A stretch of 24,836 nucleotides of DNA from a virus, in IMG/VR virus record IMGVR_UViG_3300025750_000007, positions 1-24,836 of that record. The stretch is one strand, 5' to 3'. Positions within the stretch are counted from its first letter, which is position 1, and the number at the start of each line of letters is the position of its first letter. Shown in pieces: positions 19,387 through 24,836 of the stretch. The notes under the pieces were generated by a model that was not told the origin of the DNA, ran no database searches, and saw only the letters and a program-made list of their open reading frames with translations. Position numbers and translations under genes: made by a program.

Positions 19387-21071
19387 ACGTCTGTCCTCTT
19401 CAGTTCCACATACCAGCGAGCCGACAAGCCTTGACTCTGCACAATGGTTACCGCACTAGATCCAATCGGGATGTCCACACCGCCTAGGAGTGCCGAGATG
19501 TCGCTGCCATTGGCATTGACAAGTCGCTTGTCCGAGCCTTTTACGATTTCTCCCGCGTACCTGTTGCCGACGTATAGGGTATTGTAGAGCAGCGACAATG
19601 AGGAGTAGACTAGGGCCTGGTATTCTGCACTCGTCAGCACATATGGATACTGGATGAGGTTCGCTAGACTGCCTTCCAACGGCCCTAGTGTCAGTTGCGG
19701 CCACGTAAGCGCTGCAAGTGTTCCAGTTGCAGATGTCCACGAACCGCCATCAGGATGCACCGCTATGGTGACGGCATGAGAGGTATCTTCTATCACCACT
19801 ACATCCAATATTTGTCCGTATACTTGGCCCAACAACCATACATAGATGGGAAAAACAACGCTGACATTCGTAGTCGCGTCAGTCCACGTGAGGCAGTTGT
19901 AGGCAAAATCAAGCCGTAGTGTGTTGTTTGCCGATGACCAAATATAGACACTGTTCCCACCAAACGCGGCAGTCAAGTCATACAAAACAACGGAATCCAG
20001 AAGGAAGTATTCACCGGCAACATTACTATCCATCTGAAATACTAGGTCTCCACTCGTTGCTGCGGCAACAAAGGTCATAGGCACTGTATGGGCTGCCACA
20101 GAACAGTCCACCAAAGCCCCATTTTGGGCTGCGCCGCCCACGGCTGCATATATTTTCATCTTGCGTCCCGCGGCGGCGGTTGTTTTTGCCAGACCCGAAA
20201 AATAATAGGTGTGACCCGAAATTAACGTGGCGCCAGCCCAGTCCATCGTTCCAGCGTTCCCAGCGGCTACGGATTTAGCAGACGCGGTACCAGCAAGCGG
20301 AGAAACAGTGGTTCTTGTCGTTGTATCGGGGCAATACCATCCCGTTGTATTGGTCTCAAAGTCTCCGTTCGTAATAAGGTTGGTCAACGTTATGGGCCGT
20401 GTCTGCTTGATTTGCATTGCTACCGTCCGCAGGGTACTAGCGGGCGGTGTCCACGTTGCCACGTCCTGTGCGGTATCGCTGCCAAGGTAGAGGCCGGAAT
20501 CGAAGATTGGAGTATTGGCAGGATAGGTCACACCGGCATGGTCTTTAGCGGCAGAACGCGTAAAGGTGACGGCTTGACCGGCAAAGTCTATCGGGGTATT
20601 CGACAAAGGAGCGTAAAACAAAGGGGCAAGGTAGTGGATAATCGGATAGGCGTTGACGTTACCGGCCTGACTGATTCCGGTGATGGACTGATTACCCCAT
20701 TTGTAGCCGGTTGTGGGGTAACGGACCGCCGCGCCCTCGCGTAAGGGAGAGGCAAGCAGCGAAAGGATGTATGGATAGATACCGGACCAACAATCTGAGG
20801 CGTAGGGAACGCCTGAAAAGTACACCGTCTGATATGAGGTCCCGCTGTCGAACGAGATCGCAACCACATCATGCCAGAGACAGGCCGACATGTCTAGAGC
20901 GTCACCTGATACCGTGATCTTCTGGACTCCCAGTCCCAGCCGCATCATGCCTACGATTGAGGTATAGGGTACATGGAACTGCCCGTCCAGGTCCTGTACC
21001 TTTTCGATGTCCACCTTGTTCGCAACAACAGTATAGGTACTGCCAGTAGAGTATTTAACTATGATGCTCAT
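19383..21071 (-). CDS. tail protein with lectin-like and carbohydrate-binding domains, 562 aa
   Basis: Residues 1-130 form a tail-type N-terminal part, like a distal-tail protein (HVPYTSIVGMMRLGLGVQKI). Residues about 145-230 and 370-470 look like two halves of a concanavalin-type lectin sandwich (PLFYAPLSN, DSGLYLGS; then AVTIAVHPDGGSW, PQLTLGP). Between them, at about 231-366, is a unit with the signature of carbohydrate-binding modules (NLITNGDFETNTTGWYC, then HTYYFSGLAKT and EYFLLDSVVLYDL). It probably recognises a cell-surface glycan. The start overlaps the tape-measure gene (ATGA). Confidence 0.65.
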   Translation of the reverse strand: MSIIVKYSTGSTYTVVANKVDIEKVQDLDGQFHVPYTSIVGMMRLGLGVQKITVSGDALDMSACLWHDVVAISFDSGTSYQTVYFSGVPYASDCWSGIYPYILSLLASPLREGAAVRYPTTGYKWGNQSITGISQAGNVNAYPIIHYLAPLFYAPLSNTPIDFAGQAVTFTRSAAKDHAGVTYPANTPIFDSGLYLGSDTAQDVATWTPPASTLRTVAMQIKQTRPITLTNLITNGDFETNTTGWYCPDTTTRTTVSPLAGTASAKSVAAGNAGTMDWAGATLISGHTYYFSGLAKTTAAAGRKMKIYAAVGGAAQNGALVDCSVAAHTVPMTFVAAATSGDLVFQMDSNVAGEYFLLDSVVLYDLTAAFGGNSVYIWSSANNTLRLDFAYNCLTWTDATTNVSVVFPIYVWLLGQVYGQILDVVVIEDTSHAVTIAVHPDGGSWTSATGTLAALTWPQLTLGPLEGSLANLIQYPYVLTSAEYQALVYSSLSLLYNTLYVGNRYAGEIVKGSDKRLVNANGSDISALLGGVDIPIGSSAVTIVQSQGLSARWYVELKRTDV

Positions 21072-22915
21072 GGCGTATAGCTCCCCCTGCCCATACCATT
21101 AATTACGCTCCCAACCCCAGGTGCAACCTGTGTCACGGCGGCAGTAAGGGTCACAATGCCGTCATTGAGCTTTTTCAGGGGGCCGGACAGATATTGACCT
21201 ACGGCGGCACTTGCCTCAGACAACGTTTCTGGACCTGCGTTCGACTGCATTCCGTTTGACATCGTGGACACGTATTTGTTTATCAACGAGGGGGCTACGC
21301 CAGACGCAAGGGAGGTCGCTGCTTGCTGCGCAATGTCCATCGCCTCTTTCTGTTGCTCGTTATGAGTCGCGTTAAAAATCTGATCCATGAGCGATTGCGT
21401 AGCGCTGGCAACGGCGTCATTGTACCGCTGTTGTGCCGCCAGACGCTTGTCCAGTTCGGCTTGTACTTTGGAAGTCTGCTCTTCTTCTTTTGTTTTCGCC
21501 AGGTCCGCATATTTCTTCAAGAGGGCATTGCATTCATTGGTATAGAGGGTCTTTGACGCCAGCTTGTCTTTGCTTGCTACAAGATTTGCGGCATATTCCA
21601 CATCGAGGGCACGTTGCTCATTCTGCTGATCTGTGTGAGTGAGAGTGTAAATCTTATCAGAGATGGCCTGTCGCGCTTGCTTGATTGCTTCAGCAGTTGC
21701 CTTGGCAGTATCGGCAACCTTCTGAGCAGCGGCTTTAGCAGCATCGGCAATAGCAGTGCTTGCTGTCTTGGCTGCAGATGCCCCAGCAGTACTTGCCTTA
21801 GTTGCAGCAATGCCCGAGTCAACCGCCGCTACTCCCGCGCCAGCGTAGGCGTCTTTTACCTTCACGATTCCCGCCGCAACATCAGAGAGACTACCAACAA
21901 CGCCCCTATTAGTTGTTCCCCTGCCGCCAGCAATATTCAATAGCGTTCCAACGCTATTTGTGCCAGGGTTCGGGGTAAGCATACCCGTGAGATTGAAGTC
22001 CTCGCCAGCAGACGCATTTGTCGCAGCTCTTGTCTCGTTCGCTACACGGGTTTTGTTGATCCAGTTAATAGCAATGCCAGCATTGGCAATAATCCAATTA
22101 ATGTCATTGGCAACGAGCCTAATAACTTCCCCGGCAACCTTGAACGCCTCGCCAATACCATCACATGCCTTCGCAATGGCGCTCTGTATTTGTGGCATGT
22201 TGTTGATGATGTATTGGGTCAAGTTCTCAATGATCGGACTCAATTGCGTCATGAGCGTATTCACAAGGGGAAGTAATGCTTGCCCTAGTGTTTCGCGCAT
22301 GACCTCATAGGACTGCTTCATCGCGCCGATCATGCCCGCCGTGGTCTTGTTGTAAGCCTCAGTTGAACCACTTGTCTTATCTAGAATCTGTTGAAGGTAC
22401 CCCAACTGCGAGGTTCCCGCTTTGGCTTCAATACCAAACTGTTTCAGAGACCGCGCCATACCATTTGACGCTTGTTCAACAAGAGAGTAGGCAGAGGCAA
22501 CATCAATACCCTTAAGCCTTGCCACTTCCTGGGCGGCAGATACGGCAACCTGAGCAGTACCAAGATCACCATACTTGACGATACCCTTGTCAAGCTGTGC
22601 CATAAGCTCTTCAGCATCGAAATGGTTGACCTTTTCCTGATTCTCTGCCCAACTCTTGCAAGCGGCAACCTGCTCATTCGTGGAATTCAAGGTATGCTTC
22701 ATGGTAGCATCTAACAGTGCAGCGGCCTTTTCTGCTTCAATCCCGAGGTTAATGGTTACTTCTGTCCACTTGACCATGGCAGCAACAGCAGCACCGGCGA
22801 TAATGGTCTTGATGATACCGCCCAGCTTATTAGTGGCGGTCCCGACATTGCCCAGTGCCGATTCGGCGCCCTTACTGTCGCCACCTATGCGTAAGACCAA
22901 CTGTTGGAGATCCAT
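21068..22915 (-). CDS. tail tape-measure protein, 615 aa
   Basis: The product has the tape-measure profile: an N-terminal GDSKGAESALGNVGTATNKL, a hydrophobic segment (IIKTIIAGAAVAAMVKW), helical repeats and long alanine-, lysine- and glutamine-rich coiled coils (for example VADTAKATAEAIKQARQAIS). It follows the tail chaperones, the standard place. Using the usual 0.15 nm per residue, the tail would be about 90 nm. It starts in a TAATG junction with the GT stop, and its end overlaps the next tail gene. Confidence 0.85.
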   Translation of the reverse strand: MDLQQLVLRIGGDSKGAESALGNVGTATNKLGGIIKTIIAGAAVAAMVKWTEVTINLGIEAEKAAALLDATMKHTLNSTNEQVAACKSWAENQEKVNHFDAEELMAQLDKGIVKYGDLGTAQVAVSAAQEVARLKGIDVASAYSLVEQASNGMARSLKQFGIEAKAGTSQLGYLQQILDKTSGSTEAYNKTTAGMIGAMKQSYEVMRETLGQALLPLVNTLMTQLSPIIENLTQYIINNMPQIQSAIAKACDGIGEAFKVAGEVIRLVANDINWIIANAGIAINWINKTRVANETRAATNASAGEDFNLTGMLTPNPGTNSVGTLLNIAGGRGTTNRGVVGSLSDVAAGIVKVKDAYAGAGVAAVDSGIAATKASTAGASAAKTASTAIADAAKAAAQKVADTAKATAEAIKQARQAISDKIYTLTHTDQQNEQRALDVEYAANLVASKDKLASKTLYTNECNALLKKYADLAKTKEEEQTSKVQAELDKRLAAQQRYNDAVASATQSLMDQIFNATHNEQQKEAMDIAQQAATSLASGVAPSLINKYVSTMSNGMQSNAGPETLSEASAAVGQYLSGPLKKLNDGIVTLTAAVTQVAPGVGSVINGMGRGSYTP

Positions 22916-23369
22916 TATCGCCTCGCTTTCATTCTCTTAATAGCCTCATCTCGGAACGCTGTTGCCGATTGCTTTTCGCTTGAACTTCCCAATACGGCTA
23001 AGTCAAAACCCCATTGGTCAAAATCAATATCTAGGAAGTCGTGGGGCCATCTACCTGTGCTGGCGTAACGGTCTTTGAGGAGCTTTTCGATACTCTCGTT
23101 GATTGGGAAGGGAACATCTCCGCGAAAAAACGAGCTACCCACTCCTGGAGGTATGCCCAATCTTTCGGCTCAGAGATGTCATCAAGGGTAAAGTCGGCTG
23201 GAAATCCCGCCTCTACCAGCTTCAACAATCCTGCCATAACTTCAACAGGACTAACTGAGGCATTGGAGGCGTCCAGCATCGCCTTAGCCTTCGGGGGCTG
23301 GACGGTCAATACCAGCCCCGAGGGGAATGTCAGCTCAATAGTTCTATGCTTGTATTCGTCGATGGTCAT
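22915..23369 (-). CDS. tail assembly chaperone GT, made by -1 frameshift (about 151 aa)
   Basis: The first 82 codons are those of the G protein. At T TTT TTC (23130-23124) ribosomes can slip back one base, after which the frame continues RGDVPFPINES, KLLKDRYAST and DQWGFDLAVL to TAA at 22917-22915. The second frame has no good start of its own. G and GT together guide tail-tube assembly around the tape measure in lambda-type phages, and gene order matches. The feature spans both frames. Confidence 0.8.
23031..23369 (-). CDS. tail assembly chaperone G, 112 aa
   Basis: This is the unshifted product: an N-terminal strand region (IELTFPSGLVLTVQPPKAKA) and helical parts (VEVMAGLLKLVEAGFPADF, DWAYLQEWVARFFAEM), ending with TAG at 23033-23031. 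The sequence immediately upstream of ATG 23369 has no Shine-Dalgarno. The tail-tube gene stops three bases before, so translation is probably coupled. The family call rests on position, size and the frameshift. Confidence 0.8.
   Translation of the reverse strand: MTIDEYKHRTIELTFPSGLVLTVQPPKAKAMLDASNASVSPVEVMAGLLKLVEAGFPADFTLDDISEPKDWAYLQEWVARFFAEMFPSQSTRVSKSSSKTVTPAQVDGPTTS
23124..23130 (-). other. programmed -1 ribosomal frameshift site
   Basis: On the minus strand T TTT TTC is a canonical X XXY YYZ heptamer in the G frame (Arg80 CGT, Phe81 TTT, Phe82 TTC). The GT extension is exactly in the -1 frame, and both frames are open on each side. I did not identify a clear downstream pseudoknot by eye. 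Confidence 0.8.
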
Positions 23370-23372
23370 GGG

Positions 23373-23936
23373 TTATGCAATCGCAGTTGCGGCAACGTTC
23401 GCAACAATCTTGAACAAGAGACCGGTTGAATCAGGAATTGCTACAGCTGTAACGGAGATCGTTGCAAACCCATCTTCGGTCGGGAGGATGTTGTCGATCT
23501 TCGTGATCTTGCACTTGCCGAAGTTCACGTGAACATCCGCAGGCAATCCATTCGTAGCATCGACTGTTTCAAGTCCGGTAATGTCTGTTGACTGGACCTC
23601 AAAGCTGAAATAGGGGGGAACGCTTGCCACATTGTAGTTGGACGTTTCAGTCGTTGCGCTTGGGGTTGACAGAGTATCCCCAGTCAGGGCAGACAGAAGG
23701 GCCTTAGATAAACACATGGTGCCAAAAGTAATGTCGGCCTTGTCCAGCTTCGATGAAACTGCAAACGTGGAACCATCGCCCCTTGCTTGCGCAGAGCTCC
23801 ATGAAACCGAAGCCTTGACGTCGCTCACTTCTGCAATGTCGATGAGGGTTGTTGCGGTTCCTGCAACGTAAACTTTGATCTCGCAATCGACTATGCGTGC
23901 GACTGCGATTTTCTCAATCATATTGGTAATTGCCAC
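23373..23936 (-). CDS. major tail tube protein
   Basis: The 187-aa product is strand-rich throughout: EIKVYVAGTATTLIDIAEVS, FEVQSTDITGLETVDATNGL, then ATISVTAVAIPD. This is the usual profile of siphovirus tail-tube subunits. It lies between the tail-completion gene and the chaperones, the standard place. The start is a GTG at 23936 that overlaps the previous stop as TAGTG and follows GGAGGCTTCTA. Many copies would stack into the tube around the tape measure. The family is inferred from position and profile. Confidence 0.75.
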   Translation of the reverse strand: MAITNMIEKIAVARIVDCEIKVYVAGTATTLIDIAEVSDVKASVSWSSAQARGDGSTFAVSSKLDKADITFGTMCLSKALLSALTGDTLSTPSATTETSNYNVASVPPYFSFEVQSTDITGLETVDATNGLPADVHVNFGKCKITKIDNILPTEDGFATISVTAVAIPDSTGLLFKIVANVAATAIA

Positions 23937-24271
23937 TAGAAGCCTCCGAGAGCATCAAATGTGCTCACAACGTGGGTGTTTCCGCTCTCTGGAATCTCGC
24001 GGTGATGTACGACCGAACCATATTTATTAGCGACAACACGTATTGCAGCTTCAACCGCCACTAGGTCAGTAGTGGACTTTGCCCACGAATCAACCTGGAC
24101 GTGCCATGACGCCAAGTTATGATCTATGCCCCGTTCACCGTCAATCGTTGCCATAACACCACAATCAGGCATGGGTGACGTAACGGGCGGCCAACCCCTA
24201 TAAACGCGAGAGGCAAACACAAGGGGAAACTTCTTCAGTTCAACGATAACGGCGTCAACGAGGTCAGTCAT
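23936..24271 (-). CDS. tail completion/terminator protein
   Basis: The 111-aa product begins MTDLVDAVIVELKKFPLV and has an alpha/beta pattern with VYRGWPPVTSPMPDCGVMAT and WHVQVDSWAKSTTDLVAVEA, matching the small DUF3168-like tail-completion family that caps or joins the tail. It lies directly after the gp10-like gene and before the tail tube, the usual order. The ATG overlaps the previous stop (ATGA). Similarity is by layout rather than a diagnostic motif. Confidence 0.7.
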   Translation of the reverse strand: MTDLVDAVIVELKKFPLVFASRVYRGWPPVTSPMPDCGVMATIDGERGIDHNLASWHVQVDSWAKSTTDLVAVEAAIRVVANKYGSVVHHREIPESGNTHVVSTFDALGGF

Positions 24272-24660
24272 TTCTTTACCTCATTGAGATACTTGGCAAT
24301 GAAGTCGGGCATAGCACGAAAGCCAACCTCTGCGGCACGGGTCATAAACAAGAGCGGCTCAATATAGCGAGTGCCAAACTCTTGATAGACTGCATAGTTC
24401 ACGTCCTCTGTCTGCCCTTCGCCCGTACCAGCAGACCCGCCAGCCGTCACCGTAACCGTCTTGTTTTCCTTATCGGGATGTGTTGCAATGGAGGATCGGA
24501 GGTTGTTCGTGTCAATGCGCGTCTCAAACTGCTTGGCTTCCCGCTCAATCCGCAGGCCAGTATCAACACAGCCACGATAGACGGCATTGGGATATTCCTT
24601 TGCCATACCCTGCAATACCTTGTTCAGTTCTGCCATTCCCGAAATCTCTACGTTAATCAT
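24268..24660 (-). CDS. HK97 gp10-like head-tail connector/tail component
   Basis: The ATG at 24660 follows GGAGAGCC; an earlier in-frame ATG at 24696 has no site. The 130-aa product shows the gp10 layout: an N-terminal strand-helix (INVEISGMAELNKVLQGMAK), a helix with VDTGLRIEREAKQ, a basic-acidic centre and the typical ending EFGTRYIEPLLFMTRAAEVG before a final helix. Family members join head to tail in siphoviruses. Gene order with the tail-completion and tube genes fits. Confidence 0.8.
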   Translation of the reverse strand: MINVEISGMAELNKVLQGMAKEYPNAVYRGCVDTGLRIEREAKQFETRIDTNNLRSSIATHPDKENKTVTVTAGGSAGTGEGQTEDVNYAVYQEFGTRYIEPLLFMTRAAEVGFRAMPDFIAKYLNEVKK

Positions 24661-24667
24661 GGCTCTC

Positions 24668-24836
24668 CTACGCCCAAGTATTCCCGCCGCCATCAATCAG
24701 CTGCGGAGTGCCCACGATAGCAAGTCCCCCTGATGCAGTGGCGTGCATGTTGCTGACCTTGCCCGTGGAATATTCGGCAGCGACCGATATGTTGGCGAAC
24801 CCCCATGTAGGGGAACCCGTGTTGCTGATTTTCCAA
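24668..24836 (-). CDS. structural protein, C-terminal fragment (runs off the right edge)
   Basis: The open minus-strand frame enters from the right edge and ends with TAG at 24670-24668, seven bases before the gp10-like start. The visible 55 residues are strand-rich and polar (WGFANISVAAEYSTGKVSN, then GGLAIVGTPQLIDGGGNTWA). By position it could be a head-tail connector, a decoration protein or the end of another head protein. I cannot choose between these. Confidence 0.55.
   Translation of the reverse strand, partial: WKISNTGSPTWGFANISVAAEYSTGKVSNMHATASGGLAIVGTPQLIDGGGNTWA

Noticed and set aside
22915-23160. Independent 81-codon gene before the tape measure
   Set aside because: It has no ribosome site, and its first 12 codons read an alternative frame of the G gene. 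The -1 frameshift explains it better.

Overview
The window is a stretch of tailed-phage (siphovirus) DNA, free or integrated. Every gene I can support lies on the minus strand. Most neighbours overlap by ATGA, TAATG, TGATG or similar stop/start junctions, and most starts have a GGAGG-type ribosome binding site. TAA, TAG and TGA all work as stops, so the standard bacterial code applies. There is no integrase, excisionase or clear CI-type repressor here, but the genome is incomplete at both ends: the large terminase runs off the left and a structural gene runs off the right. The rest of the terminase and the portal, protease and capsid genes are missing and probably lie between the two ends of a roughly circular map. 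The host is not identifiable. An LLH-type holin, a CHAP-type endolysin and a membrane-anchored 3D-domain protein fit a monoderm (Bacillota-like) host. Two mini-proteins that resemble the glycyl-radical tail of anaerobic ribonucleotide reductase hint at an anaerobe. Both host points are inference.

Reading with transcription (right to left): 24.8-17.1 kb is the tail module. It holds a partial structural gene, an HK97-gp10-like protein, a tail-completion protein, the tail tube, tail chaperones G and GT with a clear -1 frameshift site, a 615-aa tape measure and two large tail-tip/receptor-type proteins. 17.1-12.5 kb holds an HNH endonuclease, a coiled-coil membrane protein, endolysin, holin, a mini glycyl-radical-like protein, a second HNH endonuclease, a small HExxH peptidase and a metallophosphoesterase. 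12.5-11.0 kb has no convincing gene. Its right part (12.12-12.52 kb) is densely self-complementary and ends in a terminator-like hairpin, so it may be a structured RNA at the end of the late transcript. Its left part carries the main early leftward promoter with operator-like repeats.

11.0-1.4 kb is the early operon of many very small genes. It contains a Cro-like protein, a third HNH endonuclease with its own promoter and folded leader, an ssDNA-binding-like protein, a phage N6-adenine methyltransferase, a replication initiator with lambda-O-like iterons inside its gene, a second copy of the mini glycyl-radical-like protein, a NinG-like HNH protein, a 3D-domain membrane protein and an AP2-domain protein. 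Below 1.4 kb a strong sigma70-like promoter leads into the terminase genes.

The observations most worth following are the iterons read in two frames, the structured RNA with mutually exclusive stems, the duplicated mini glycyl-radical-like protein, the family of three NUMOD3-HNH genes (two with folded leaders) and a nine-residue leader ORF in front of the replication gene.
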